Positions 17,327-26,064 of a DNA stretch of 64,000 bases are shown in pieces; the first letter of the stretch is position 1, and the number at the start of each line of letters is the position of its first letter. The stretch is from NCBI RefSeq assembly GCF_023223525.1, contig NZ_JALPRX010000029.1:119551-183550 (forward strand), in the 5' to 3' direction. Source of the stretch: Roseomonas acroporae. GTDB lineage: Bacteria > Pseudomonadota > Alphaproteobacteria > Acetobacterales > Acetobacteraceae. The notes under the pieces are model-generated. The model was not told the DNA's origin. It did not search any database and saw only the letters and a program-made list of their open reading frames with translations. The translations under genes were made by a program, and so were the position numbers.

Positions 17327-18490
17327 GTGCCCCGCTTCCTGCGCCGCCTCCTGCCGGCGCTGCTCCTGCCGCTCCCGGGCTGCGACGGCCGCGAGGAGGC
17401 GGCGCCGGCCATGCCGCCGCCCGAGGTGACGGTGGCGCGCCCGGCGCAGCGCGAGGTGACGGACTGGGACGAGTTCACCGGCCGCTTCGCCGCCGTCGAG
17501 CGGGTGGAGCTGCGGGCGCGGGTGAGCGGCTACCTCGACGCCGTGACCTTCACCGACGGCCAGCTCGTGCGGCGCGGCGACGTGCTGTTCCGCATCGACC
17601 CGCGCCCGTTCGAGGCGGCCCTGGCACAGGCCGAGGGGCGCGTGGCCGAGGCCCGCTCCCGCCTCGCGCTCGCCGAGCGCGAGCAGGCGCGCGCCACCGC
17701 GCTGCTGCGCGAGCGCGCCGGCTCCGAGGCCGTCGCCGAGCAGCGCACCCAGGGTGCCGAGGGGGCCCGCGCCCAGCTCGCCACCATCACGGCCGAGCTG
17801 CAGCGGGCGCGGCTCGACCTCGAATTCGCCACCGTGCGCGCGCCGCAGGACGGGCGCATCGGCCGTCACCTGGTCAGCCCCGGCAACCTCGTCTCCGGCG
17901 GCGAGGCGAGCGGGGCGACGCTGCTGGCGGTGATCGTCACGGTGGACCCGATCGACATCAGCTTCGACATCGACCAGGCCGCGGCGCTGCGCTACGCGCG
18001 CCTCGCCGCCGCGGGCAGTCGCCGCTCCTCGCGCGAGTTCGCCAACCCGGTGCAGCTCGGGCTGGAGGACGAGCGCGACTTCCCGCATGCCGGGCGCGTG
18101 GTGTTCGTGGACAACGAGGCCGATGCCGGCACCGGCACCATCCGCCTGCGCGCCCGCTTCGACAACCCGGGCGGCCAGCTCTTCGTGCCCGGCGCCTTCG
18201 CCCGGCTGCGGCTGCTCGGCAGCGCCCCCTACCGGGCGCTGCTGCTGCCGGACGCGGCCATCGCCACCGACCAGTCGCGGCGCGTCGTCTACGTGCTCGG
18301 CCCGGAGAACAGGGTCTCGATGCGCGAGGTCCGGCTCGGCCCGCTGAACGACGGGCTGCGCGTGGTCCGCGACGGGCTGCGGCCGGAGGACGAGGTGGTG
18401 GTGCGCGGCATGCCGCGCGTGCGGGTCGGCGAGGCGGTGGCGCCGAGGCGGCTGCCGCCGGCGGCGCCGCTGCCGGACGGCCGGTCGTGA
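17327..18490 (+). CDS. RND efflux periplasmic adaptor (MFP) lipoprotein, AcrA/MexA-like
   Basis: A 387-aa membrane-fusion protein. The proposed GTG start gives VPRFLRRLLPALLLPLPGC, a lipoprotein signal with lipobox LPGC, as in AcrA. Next come the lipoyl/beta-barrel halves (EFTGRFAAVERVELRARVSGYL), a long helical-hairpin region (residues about 90-150, EGRVAEARSRLALAERE), and the closing barrel (RIGRHLVSPGNLV). It bridges the inner-membrane pump to an outer-membrane channel. The start is uncertain: GGGAG lies only 2 nt before the GTG, and an in-frame GTG at 17264 or ATG at 17153 would add a basic, Arg/Pro-rich extension. The pump gene follows, joined by a short coupled ORF. No TolC-family gene is in the window. 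Confidence 0.88.
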   Translation: MPRFLRRLLPALLLPLPGCDGREEAAPAMPPPEVTVARPAQREVTDWDEFTGRFAAVERVELRARVSGYLDAVTFTDGQLVRRGDVLFRIDPRPFEAALAQAEGRVAEARSRLALAEREQARATALLRERAGSEAVAEQRTQGAEGARAQLATITAELQRARLDLEFATVRAPQDGRIGRHLVSPGNLVSGGEASGATLLAVIVTVDPIDISFDIDQAAALRYARLAAAGSRRSSREFANPVQLGLEDERDFPHAGRVVFVDNEADAGTGTIRLRARFDNPGGQLFVPGAFARLRLLGSAPYRALLLPDAAIATDQSRRVVYVLGPENRVSMREVRLGPLNDGLRVVRDGLRPEDEVVVRGMPRVRVGEAVAPRRLPPAAPLPDGRS

Positions 18491-18627
18491 ACGCCGCCCT
18501 CGCGCGCATCGGCGCGGCCGGCGGCGCGGCCGCTCCCGGCGGCATCCCGCGGGCGGTGGCCGCGGCGGCGGAGGCCGGCCCGGGCGGCGCGCCGGCATGG
18601 CCGGCCCCGCACGGTGCCGGCCGATGA
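18487..18627 (+). CDS. Possible 46-aa coupling ORF between adaptor and pump
   Basis: A GTG at 18487 overlaps the adaptor stop (GTGA). The frame runs 46 codons to a TGA at 18625 that overlaps the pump ATG (ATGA). The predicted peptide is Ala/Gly/Pro-rich with no domain. The double overlap would let ribosomes run from adaptor to pump without a gap, which may be its only purpose. In such GC-rich DNA a chance frame is quite possible. Confidence 0.3.
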   Translation: MNAALARIGAAGGAAAPGGIPRAVAAAAEAGPGGAPAWPAPHGAGR

Positions 18628-21600
18628 GCGGCCTCGGCGTCCTCTCCGTCCGCCAGCCGGTGCTGGCCTGCGTGCTGTCGCTGGTGCTGCTGATCGTGGG
18701 CGGGCTTTCCATGCTCAGCCTGCCGATCTCGGAGTACCCGGACGTGGCGCCGCCCACCGTCGTGGTGGCGACGCAGTACGCCGGCGCCTCCGCCCAGGTG
18801 GTGGCGGACACGGTGGCGGCGCCGATCGAGCAGGAGGTGAACGGCACCGAGGGCATGCTCTACATGGCCTCGCAATCGACCGGCGACGGGCGCATGGCGC
18901 TGACCGTCACCTTCCGCCTCGGCACCGACCCGGACCGGGCGCAGGTGCTGGTGCAGGCCGCTGTCGCCAGTGCCGGTCCCCGGCTGCCCGAGGAGGTGCG
19001 GCGCTACGGCGTCACCACCCGCAAGATCGCCACCGACCGGCTGATGGTGATCTTCGTCTCCTCGCCCGACCAGAGCCTGGACCAGCTCTACGTCTCCAAC
19101 TACGCGCTGCGCCAGGTGCGCGACGAGCTGCTGCGCATCGACGGCATCGGCGACATCGACATGCAGGGCGCGCGCGACTACGCGATGCGCCTCTGGCTCG
19201 ATCCCGGCCGCATGGCGCAGGCCGGCGTCACCGCCGAGGACGTGGTGGCGGCGGTGCAGGCGCAGAACGCGCAGGTGGCGGGCGGCCAGCTCGCCGAGCC
19301 GCCGGTCGCCGACCAGGCCTTCCAGCCCAGCCTGACCTTCCGCGGCCGCCTCGACGACCCGGCCGAGTTCGAGGCGATCGTGATCCGCGCCGGGGCCGAC
19401 GGGCGCCTGCTGCGCCTCGGCGACGTGGGGCGGGTGGAGCTGGGGGCGGCTTCCTACACCACCAACTCGACGCTGCAGGGCCGCCCGGCGGTGGCGCTGG
19501 CCGTCACCCAGCGCCCCGGCTCCAACGCGCTGGCGACGGCGCGGCAGATCCGCGACACGCTGGCGCGCATCGAGCGCGGCTTCCCGCCCGGCATCGCCGC
19601 CGAGATCGCCTACGACCCCACCCGCTTCGTGGCCGAGAGCGTGCGCGAGCTGGTCCACACCATCGCCGAGGCCGTCGCGCTGGTGGTGCTGGTGGTGCTG
19701 CTGTTCCTGCAGAACTGGCGCGCCGCGATCATCCCGATCCTGGCCATCCCGGTCTCGCTGATCGGCACCTTCGGGGTGATGATCGCCTTCGGCTTCACGC
19801 TGAACGTGCTGACCCTGTTCGGCCTCGTCCTCGCCGTCGGCATCGTGGTGGACGACGCCATCGTGGTGGTGGAGAACGTGGACCGCCACCTGCGCGACGC
19901 CGAGAGCGTGCCGGCGGCGGCCGAGGCGACGATGCGCGAGGTGGGCGGGGCGCTGGTCTCGATCGCGCTGGTGCTCTGCGCCGTGTTCGTGCCGACCGCC
20001 TTCCTGGAGGGGATCGCCGGCCGCTTCTTCCGGCAGTTCGCCGTCACCATCGCGGTCGCCACCGCGCTCTCCTGCTTCTGCTCGCTCACCCTCAGCCCGG
20101 CGCTGGCGACGCTGATCCTGCGGCGCGAGGCGCCGGCGGGGACGCCGGAGGGGGCGCCGCGCCGGGGCGGCGCGCCCATGCGCCTGCTGCGGCTCCTGCT
20201 CGACCGCTTCAACGCCGGCTTCGACTGGCTCGCCTCCGCCTATGCCGCCCTCGCCGGGGTGGTCGCCGCCCTGGCCGTGCCGATGCTGGCCTTCTACGCG
20301 CTGCTGATCGGCGGCGTCGCTTGGCTGCTGGCCACCACGCCGCAGGGCTTCCTGCCGGCGCAGGACCGCGGCACGCTGACCGTGTCGATCGCCCTGCCCG
20401 GCGGCGCCTCGCTCGCCCGCACCACCGCCGTGGTGCAGCACGCGGAGACCGTCGCGCGCGACGTGCCGGGCGTCGCCAGCGTCTCGGCGTTGTCCGGGAT
20501 CTCGGGCGTGACGAACACGCCGGCCAGCGACGCGGGGATGCTGACCGTGGTCTTCGCGCCCTGGTCCGAGCGCGAGCCGCGCGGCCTTTCGGCGGCCCGG
20601 ATCGAACGCGAATTGCGGCAGCGTCTGGCGGCGGCGCTCGACGAGGCCACGGTGCTGGTGATCCCGCCCCCGGCCGTGCCGGGCCTCGGCAGCGGCGCCG
20701 GCTTCGCGCTGCGGCTGGAGGACCGCACCGGGCGCGGCACCGCCGTGCTGCTGGAGGCGGCCGAGGCGCTGGTGGCGGCGCTGCGCGCGACCCCCGGCCT
20801 CGTCGACGTCTACACGCCCTTCCGGGTGGACACGCCGCAGGTCGCGGTGACCCTCGACCGTTCCCGCGCCGAGATGCTGGGCGTGCCGGTGGCGCGGCTC
20901 TCCCAGGCGATCGAGACGCTGCTCGGTTCCTCCTACGTCAACGACTTCACCGCCTTCGGCCGCAACTGGCGCGTGCTGGCGCAGGCGGCGCCGGAGTACC
21001 GGCGCACCGTGGAGGACCTGGCGCGCCTGTACACGCGGAACGACCGCGGGCAGATGGTGCCGCTCGCCAACCTGCTGACGGTGCGCGACGCGGCCGGGCC
21101 GGGGCGGGTGCCGCGCTACAACCTCTACCCGGCGGCCGAGGTGGCGGGTGGCGTGGCGCCCGGCACCGGCTCGGGCGCCGCGCTCGCCGCCGTGGAGCGC
21201 GTGGCGCGCCGGATGCTGCCCGACGGCATCGGCTACGAATGGACCGACCTCTCCTTCGAGCAGACCGAGAGCGGCGATGCCGGCCTGCTGGTCTTCCCGC
21301 TCTGCGTGCTGTTCGTCTACCTCGTGCTCGCCGCGCAGTACGAGTCCTGGAGCCTGCCCTTCGCGGTGATCCTGATCGTGCCGATGTGCCTGCTCACCTC
21401 CACCGCCGGCGTGCGGCTGATGGGCCAGGAGGTGACGGTGCTGACGCAGATCGGCTTCGTCGTGCTGGTGGGCCTCGCCGCCAAGAACGCCATCCTGATC
21501 GTGGAATTCGCCCGCCAGCGGGAGGATGAGGGGCTGACCCCGGTCGAGGCGGTGGTGGAGGCGTGCCGGCTGCGGCTGCGCGCCATCCTGATGACCTCGC

Positions 21601-21839
21601 TCGCCTTCATCCTCGGCGTGCTGCCGCTGGTGTTCTCGTCGGGCGCCGGCGCGGAGATGCGCCGCGCCGTGGGCACCGCGGTCTTCTTCGGCATGCTCGG
21701 CGTGACGCTGTTCGGGCTGCTGTTCACGCCGGTCTTCTACGTCGTGATCCGCCGCCTTGCCCTGCCCCGCGCGCGGCCCGCCCGGCAGGCGCCCGAGGGG
21801 AAGGCACCCGGCGCGGCGGCGCGGGTGACGGCGCCGTAG
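18624..21839 (+). CDS. RND multidrug efflux pump, inner-membrane subunit (AcrB/MexB-like, HAE1)
   Basis: A 1071-aa proton-driven exporter. The N-terminal helix and first porter loop (SEYPDVAPPTVVVATQYAGAS) are typical. The proton-relay pair of aspartates sits in GIVVDDAIVVVENVD near residues 408-409, and the essential Lys in GLAAKNAILIVEFAR near residue 953. The repeat of two six-helix halves with large periplasmic loops is intact, and the length is slightly above that of AcrB. It would expel hydrophobic drugs with the adaptor upstream and an unlinked TolC-like channel. ATG 18624 is chosen because of its overlap with the short upstream frame; an in-frame ATG at 18597 has no ribosome site. A complex hairpin follows the stop before the convergent vgrG. 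Confidence 0.94.
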   Translation: MSGLGVLSVRQPVLACVLSLVLLIVGGLSMLSLPISEYPDVAPPTVVVATQYAGASAQVVADTVAAPIEQEVNGTEGMLYMASQSTGDGRMALTVTFRLGTDPDRAQVLVQAAVASAGPRLPEEVRRYGVTTRKIATDRLMVIFVSSPDQSLDQLYVSNYALRQVRDELLRIDGIGDIDMQGARDYAMRLWLDPGRMAQAGVTAEDVVAAVQAQNAQVAGGQLAEPPVADQAFQPSLTFRGRLDDPAEFEAIVIRAGADGRLLRLGDVGRVELGAASYTTNSTLQGRPAVALAVTQRPGSNALATARQIRDTLARIERGFPPGIAAEIAYDPTRFVAESVRELVHTIAEAVALVVLVVLLFLQNWRAAIIPILAIPVSLIGTFGVMIAFGFTLNVLTLFGLVLAVGIVVDDAIVVVENVDRHLRDAESVPAAAEATMREVGGALVSIALVLCAVFVPTAFLEGIAGRFFRQFAVTIAVATALSCFCSLTLSPALATLILRREAPAGTPEGAPRRGGAPMRLLRLLLDRFNAGFDWLASAYAALAGVVAALAVPMLAFYALLIGGVAWLLATTPQGFLPAQDRGTLTVSIALPGGASLARTTAVVQHAETVARDVPGVASVSALSGISGVTNTPASDAGMLTVVFAPWSEREPRGLSAARIERELRQRLAAALDEATVLVIPPPAVPGLGSGAGFALRLEDRTGRGTAVLLEAAEALVAALRATPGLVDVYTPFRVDTPQVAVTLDRSRAEMLGVPVARLSQAIETLLGSSYVNDFTAFGRNWRVLAQAAPEYRRTVEDLARLYTRNDRGQMVPLANLLTVRDAAGPGRVPRYNLYPAAEVAGGVAPGTGSGAALAAVERVARRMLPDGIGYEWTDLSFEQTESGDAGLLVFPLCVLFVYLVLAAQYESWSLPFAVILIVPMCLLTSTAGVRLMGQEVTVLTQIGFVVLVGLAAKNAILIVEFARQREDEGLTPVEAVVEACRLRLRAILMTSLAFILGVLPLVFSSGAGAEMRRAVGTAVFFGMLGVTLFGLLFTPVFYVVIRRLALPRARPARQAPEGKAPGAAARVTAP

Positions 21840-21891
21840 GGGCGCCGGGCGTGTCCGCCCGCCGGCGATCCGCTCCAGCCTTTGATCCGGC

Positions 21892-21935
21892 GCATTTTCC
21901 GAGCCGCTGAGCGAGGACGCTCAGCTTGAAAATGC
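21892..21935. terminator. Bidirectional hairpin between convergent RND and vgrG genes
   Basis: Nested inverted repeat: GCATTTTC (21892-21899) pairs with GAAAATGC (21928-21935) and GCTGAGCG pairs with CGCTCAGC inside it. The A/T-bearing outer arms give short U-runs on both strands, so it can terminate both convergent transcripts. GCATTTTC/GAAAATGC palindromes recur between genes in alphaproteobacterial genomes, so it may belong to a dispersed family. Confidence 0.6.
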
Positions 21936-21936
21936 T

Positions 21937-23598
21937 CTAGGCGGAGCCGGTCGGCTTCGGGTCGGTGAACTTGACGACGATGCCGGAGAAGCTCCGCAGG
22001 ATACCCTGCCGGGGATTGTTCGAGGTCACCGGGCTCTTCTGCCCCTCATCCGGCAACAGGCCGACGATGAAGGGCCGGTCGGGATTGCCGTGCTCGAATG
22101 CCAGCAGCACGTTGGTGCCCGGGCGCAGCGGCTGGTGCAGGCCCTCCGTCGTGCCGCCGAATGCCGTCGTCAGCCGCAGCGGCGCCCAGAGCGCGGCGGG
22201 ATCGCCGTTGTTGTCGGGGAAGGGCAGCAGCACGTGGTAGTGGCCGTTCGGGTCGAGGTAGGGCTGGCTGGTGTCGTTCTGCTGCGGGCCGCTCCTGCCG
22301 CCGCCCTGGATCGTGGCGCGCCACATGCCGGCCATGACGGGCACCGGGGTTCGCCGCGGCGGCCGGTAGGCGACCGAGAAGGGGATCGCCTCGAACCGGT
22401 TGAGGTAGCCGGACTCCCGGCCCTGCCGCTCCGTGGGAAGGAACGCCTCCGAGCCGCTGAAGCTCTGCCAGGCCTCGTGCGTCACGGCGGTGAGGAGGTA
22501 TTTCTGCTCCAGCCAGGACGGCTCCGCCGAGCCCAGCATGAACACGTAGCCGGCGCTGAAGCCGAGGATGCTGCCGGTGCCGGAAAGCGTCTCCTGCATC
22601 GCGCCCGCCTCCTGCGCCCGCACCATCGCCTGGCGGTTGCCGACGGCGGCCGTGGTGTAGCCGCACTCGTACTGCGCCTGCACGCCCATGTAGGGGAACG
22701 AGTCGGCGGCGCCCGCCCCCGTCCCGGCGTAGGTCGCCACCAGCGGCGTGGCGGGCTTCTCCGGGTCCCAGGAGGCGGCGTGGCCCGCCTGGCTCACGAC
22801 GCGCTTGCGGTAGCCGACGGCATGCAGCGTCGGCGCGTCGGTCGCCCCGGAACCGTCCCCTGGCGTCGGGCCGGGATCGAGGGCGAAGGTCAGGGTGGGG
22901 CCGCCCACGGCCGGCGGGTAGCTCATCGGGTCCGGCACGTTCGGGTAGTCCGTGTTCTCGCTCGAGAAGCAGACGCAGGTGCTGTCCTCGATCGCGAACC
23001 ACCAGCCCAGCCCGGCCTGCTCGGCGGTCCGGCGCAGGAAGTCGAGGTCCGTCTCGTCGACCTGCAGGGCGGCGGCGAGCAGCGGGAAGCTCGCATCCTG
23101 CGAGAACACCCGCCGCAGGCTGACCGATGGCGGCAGCTCCCTGGCCGAGCCCAGCACCGTGGCCGGCGGGTTCACCAGGATGGCCGTCAGCACGTCCCAG
23201 ACCTGGAAGGTCGGCGCCGGCACGGGCGAGGTGTCGAAGGCGGTGGCGGTCGTGTTCAGGAGCGACCGGCTGCGCCGGATCAGGCCCCGGAAATGCAGGT
23301 GCGGCATGAACACCAGCCGGTACCAGTAGCCGCCGGCCCGGTCGTCGGCGCCCAGCATCTGCGCCTCGGCGAGCACCCCGCTGAACTGGCGCCGCTGTCC
23401 GGAGGACAGCTCCAGCAGCAGGTTGGCGCCGACGCCGACCGTGCCGCGCAGGTCCGAGTCCGTCTCCGCCAGGAGGCCGATCACCTCCATCCGGTAGAGG
23501 TCGGAGAGCGTCTCGGTCACCGTCACGCGGGCGATCCGCAGATCGGCGGCGCGGCCGGCCGCGTTCATCCAGTCCAGGGTGATCGTGGTGGCGGCCAT
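21937..23598 (-). CDS. vgrG: T6SS spike protein VgrG (TssI), short form lacking a C-terminal extension
   Basis: A 553-aa VgrG. The gp27-like half covers about residues 1-380. The gp5 OB-fold region follows (YLDPNGHYHVLLPFPDNN, LWAPLRL, PGTNVLLAFEHGNPDRPFIV). It then ends about 35 residues later (SGIVVKFTDP), so the usual beta-helical needle and any effector domain are missing. The trimer would cap the Hcp tube. The ATG at 23598 has GAGGAGGGG six nt upstream; the upstream in-frame stretch is non-homologous. A consensus sigma-54 promoter lies about 116 bp upstream at 23714-23729. The gene is divergent from tssE and converges with the RND pump. DUF4280 and 388-aa proteins from the hcp cassette may supply tip and needle (inference). 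Confidence 0.93.
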   Translation of the reverse strand: MAATTITLDWMNAAGRAADLRIARVTVTETLSDLYRMEVIGLLAETDSDLRGTVGVGANLLLELSSGQRRQFSGVLAEAQMLGADDRAGGYWYRLVFMPHLHFRGLIRRSRSLLNTTATAFDTSPVPAPTFQVWDVLTAILVNPPATVLGSARELPPSVSLRRVFSQDASFPLLAAALQVDETDLDFLRRTAEQAGLGWWFAIEDSTCVCFSSENTDYPNVPDPMSYPPAVGGPTLTFALDPGPTPGDGSGATDAPTLHAVGYRKRVVSQAGHAASWDPEKPATPLVATYAGTGAGAADSFPYMGVQAQYECGYTTAAVGNRQAMVRAQEAGAMQETLSGTGSILGFSAGYVFMLGSAEPSWLEQKYLLTAVTHEAWQSFSGSEAFLPTERQGRESGYLNRFEAIPFSVAYRPPRRTPVPVMAGMWRATIQGGGRSGPQQNDTSQPYLDPNGHYHVLLPFPDNNGDPAALWAPLRLTTAFGGTTEGLHQPLRPGTNVLLAFEHGNPDRPFIVGLLPDEGQKSPVTSNNPRQGILRSFSGIVVKFTDPKPTGSA

Positions 23599-23713
23599 GT
23601 GGGGCCCCTCCTCTGTCTCCCGCCCGCGGCGCGTTGCCGGTGCCGGGGGCGGTGCGGCGGCCATCGGTCGGGACCGCGTGCCGGGCGATGCGATGCGGCG
23701 ATGATGCGGGGTT

Positions 23714-23729
23714 AGCAACGGTCGTGCCA
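23714..23729 (-). promoter_or_regulatory. Sigma-54 (RpoN) promoter of vgrG
   Basis: On the minus strand TGGCACG-ACCG-TTGCT matches the sigma-54 -24/-12 consensus (TGGCACG-N4-TTGCW) at every fixed base. Transcription would start near 23703 and give a leader of about 100 nt to vgrG. A sigma-54 activator gene lies in the same locus (31925-33670). Confidence 0.8.
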
Positions 23730-23791
23730 TGGCCGGCGCCGCCGGGGTGCCGCGGCGCCGGATGGCGCCCCTCTCTCCGGGACCGCAATTC

Positions 23792-23807
23792 TGGTATGCA
23801 GGCGGCA
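23792..23807 (+). promoter_or_regulatory. Possible weak sigma-54 promoter of tssEFG
   Basis: TGGTATG-CAGG-CGGCA keeps the GG (-24) and GC (-12) dinucleotides at the right spacing but departs from TTGC at two bases. It would serve tssE, whose ATG is at 23901. It is plausible only because of the perfect divergent site for vgrG nearby. Confidence 0.35.
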
Positions 23808-23841
23808 TGGGTTCCGGGAAGGCCGCCACGACGACCGCCCG

Positions 23842-23854
23842 GCGCATGATGCGC
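23842..23854. promoter_or_regulatory. 13-bp palindrome, candidate activator site for vgrG
   Basis: GCGCATGATGCGC is a perfect palindrome about 115 bp upstream of the vgrG sigma-54 promoter. It resembles CGCGCAGTGCGCG, one of the palindromes upstream of the hcp sigma-54 promoter. It could be an enhancer-binding site. Confidence 0.35.
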
Positions 23855-23900
23855 GAGCGGGGCGGCAAGGCCTCCCGGCGCCGCGCGGATCGGGGGTGGG

Positions 23901-24311
23901 ATGTTCGAGCGGCGACTGATGGAGCGGATCGCGGCCGGCCATGCCCGGCCGGAGACGCGCTCGCCCGACCCCTCCGCCGTGCTGGCCGACGTGCTCGCGC
24001 ACCTGCACAGCCTGCTCAACGCCCGGCAGGGCTCGGTGCCGACCCGCCCGGACTACGGCATGCCCGACATCAACGACCTGCTCCACCAGTTCCCGAACTC
24101 CGTCGGCGTGCTGCGCCGCGCCATCATCCAGCAGATCGACCGCTTCGAGCCGCGGCTGCGGCGGGTGCAGGCGCGCCACCTCCCGGACGAGCGGAACCCC
24201 CTGCGACTCGTCTTCGCCATCAGCGCCGAGCTGGTGCTGGACGAGCGCGCCGAGGCCGTGAGCTTCACCACCGCCGTCGCGGACAGCGGCGCCGTGTTCC
24301 TGGCCGGCTGA
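23901..24311 (+). CDS. tssE: T6SS baseplate protein TssE (gp25-like)
   Basis: A 136-aa gp25-like lysozyme-fold protein that forms baseplate wedges with TssF, TssG and TssK. The family signature is clear (RPDYGMPDINDLLHQFPNS near residues 49-67), followed by an IIQQIDRFEPRL helix. The length is normal for the family. It is the first of three same-strand baseplate genes; TssF begins 7 nt after its stop. ATG 23901 is preceded by a G-rich ribosome site (GGGGGTGGG). The gene is divergent from vgrG, and the shared 300-bp gap carries the sigma-54 elements. Confidence 0.93.
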   Translation: MFERRLMERIAAGHARPETRSPDPSAVLADVLAHLHSLLNARQGSVPTRPDYGMPDINDLLHQFPNSVGVLRRAIIQQIDRFEPRLRRVQARHLPDERNPLRLVFAISAELVLDERAEAVSFTTAVADSGAVFLAG

Positions 24312-24318
24312 CGCGGCG

Positions 24319-26064
24319 GTGACCACGCGGCGCTACTACGAGCAGGAGCTCGCCTATCTGCGCGAACTGGGCGAGGCGTTCAGCCGGCGCAACCCGGACG
24401 TCGCCGGGCTGCTCTCCGCCCGCGCGATGGACCCGGACGTGGAGCGGCTGCTGGAGGGCTTCGCCTTCCTCACCGGCCGGCTGCGCCAGCGCATCGACGA
24501 GGAATTGCCGGAGCTGGCGCACGGGCTGCTGAACCTGCTCTGGCCGCACTACCTGCGCCCGACCCCGGCCCTCACCATCGTCGAATTCGACGCGCCCCCG
24601 GCGGGGGGCGCGACGCTGGTGCCGGCGGGCTCCGGCCTCGCCTCGCGGCCGGTGGAAGGCACCGCCTGCCGCTTCCGCACCTGTCACGACCTGCCGCTGG
24701 TGCCGGCCACGATCGGCGCGGTCGAGCTGGAGGAGCGCGCCACCACCGCCACCCTGGCGGTGCGCCTCGAGGCGACGCAGGGCAGCGCGGCGGCGGCCCT
24801 CGCCGGCCGGCCGGTCCGCCTGTTCCTGCACGGGATCGGCGAGATGGCGCCCGGGCCGCAGCTGCTGCACGCCCTGCTGCGCGAGACGGAGGCGATCGAG
24901 GTCACGGACGGCGCGCGCCGCCTGGAGGTGCCGCCCGGCGCGCTCGGCCATGCCGGGCTGTCGGGGGCGGGCCTGGCCGAGGCGGCGCTGCCCTGGCCCG
25001 GCAACAGCTTCCCCGGCTACCGGGTCCTGCAGGAATACCTGGTCTTTCCCGAGCGCTTCCTGTTCCTCGACCTGCCCGCCGTGCCGGGCGCCGAGTCCCT
25101 GGTCGGGGCGCGCCTGACCTGGCGCTTCCACCTGCGGCGGCGCCCGGAGCTGCCGGGGCGGGTGCAGCGGGGCCATGTGCGGCTGAACTGCGTGCCGGCG
25201 GTGAACCTGTTCGAGGCGTCGGGGCGGCCCATCGTGCCCGATCCCGGCCGGGTGGAGCACCAGGTCCGGCCGCAGGGCCTGCACGCCGCCGCCAGCGTCT
25301 TCGCCATCGCCGCCGTGGAGGGCACGGTGCAGGGGCGCGGCGAGCGGATCGTGATCGAGCCCTTCGTCTCCTACCGCCACGCCCTGCCCGGCGCCTCGGG
25401 CGCCTTCTACGCCACGCGGCTGCGGCCCTCGGTGCTCGGGCGCGGCGCCGATACGTGGATCAGCTTCGTCGATGCGCGCACCGCCCCCGTGCTGCCGCAT
25501 GTGAGCACGGTGGTGATCGGCCTTCTCTGCACCGATGGCGAACTGGCCCGGCAGGTGACGCTGGGCGCGCTCGACCGGCCAGGGATCGGCAGCCCGGTCA
25601 ACCTGCCCTTCTGCAACGTCACCCGCGTCTCCGACGAGGTGCCGCCGCCGCTCGGCGGCGACCTGATGTGGCGCCTGGTGTCGGGGCTCGCGCGCAGCCT
25701 GCAGCCGCTCGGGGACATCGCGGCGCTGCGCGCGCTGGTCGCCGCCTACGACATGCGGGCCCCGCACGACGAGCAGGCGCAGCGGCGCCTGGAGCGGATG
25801 CTGGCGGCGCTGCTCGCGATCGAGTCCGTGCCGATGGAGACGCTGGTGAAGGGCGTGCCGGTGCGCGGGCGCGAGATACGCCTGACGCTGGCGGAGAGCG
25901 GCTTCGGCGGCATCGCCGGCACCTTCCTGTTCGGCGCGGTCTTCGAGGCCTTCCTCGGCGTCTACGCCGGGCTGAACACATGCTGGCGCCTCGTGGTGCT
26001 GGGTAGCGAGACCAGGGCGGAGTTGCGATGGCCGATCCGGATGGGGCAGGCGCCGATCCCGTAG
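24319..26064 (+). CDS. tssF: T6SS baseplate protein TssF (VasA/ImpG)
   Basis: A 581-aa TssF with the conserved start RRYYEQELAYLRELGEAFSR and LLEGFAFLTGRLRQRIDEELPE. The long middle domain has PEKF-type LVFPERFLFLDL, and the C-terminal part has RPSVLGRGADTWISFVD. With TssG and TssE it builds the baseplate wedge around VgrG. The start is a GTG at 24319, 7 nt after tssE; the conserved ends show that the frame is complete. It overlaps tssG by 37 nt, so the tssEFG trio is one unit. Confidence 0.95.
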   Translation: MTTRRYYEQELAYLRELGEAFSRRNPDVAGLLSARAMDPDVERLLEGFAFLTGRLRQRIDEELPELAHGLLNLLWPHYLRPTPALTIVEFDAPPAGGATLVPAGSGLASRPVEGTACRFRTCHDLPLVPATIGAVELEERATTATLAVRLEATQGSAAAALAGRPVRLFLHGIGEMAPGPQLLHALLRETEAIEVTDGARRLEVPPGALGHAGLSGAGLAEAALPWPGNSFPGYRVLQEYLVFPERFLFLDLPAVPGAESLVGARLTWRFHLRRRPELPGRVQRGHVRLNCVPAVNLFEASGRPIVPDPGRVEHQVRPQGLHAAASVFAIAAVEGTVQGRGERIVIEPFVSYRHALPGASGAFYATRLRPSVLGRGADTWISFVDARTAPVLPHVSTVVIGLLCTDGELARQVTLGALDRPGIGSPVNLPFCNVTRVSDEVPPPLGGDLMWRLVSGLARSLQPLGDIAALRALVAAYDMRAPHDEQAQRRLERMLAALLAIESVPMETLVKGVPVRGREIRLTLAESGFGGIAGTFLFGAVFEAFLGVYAGLNTCWRLVVLGSETRAELRWPIRMGQAPIP

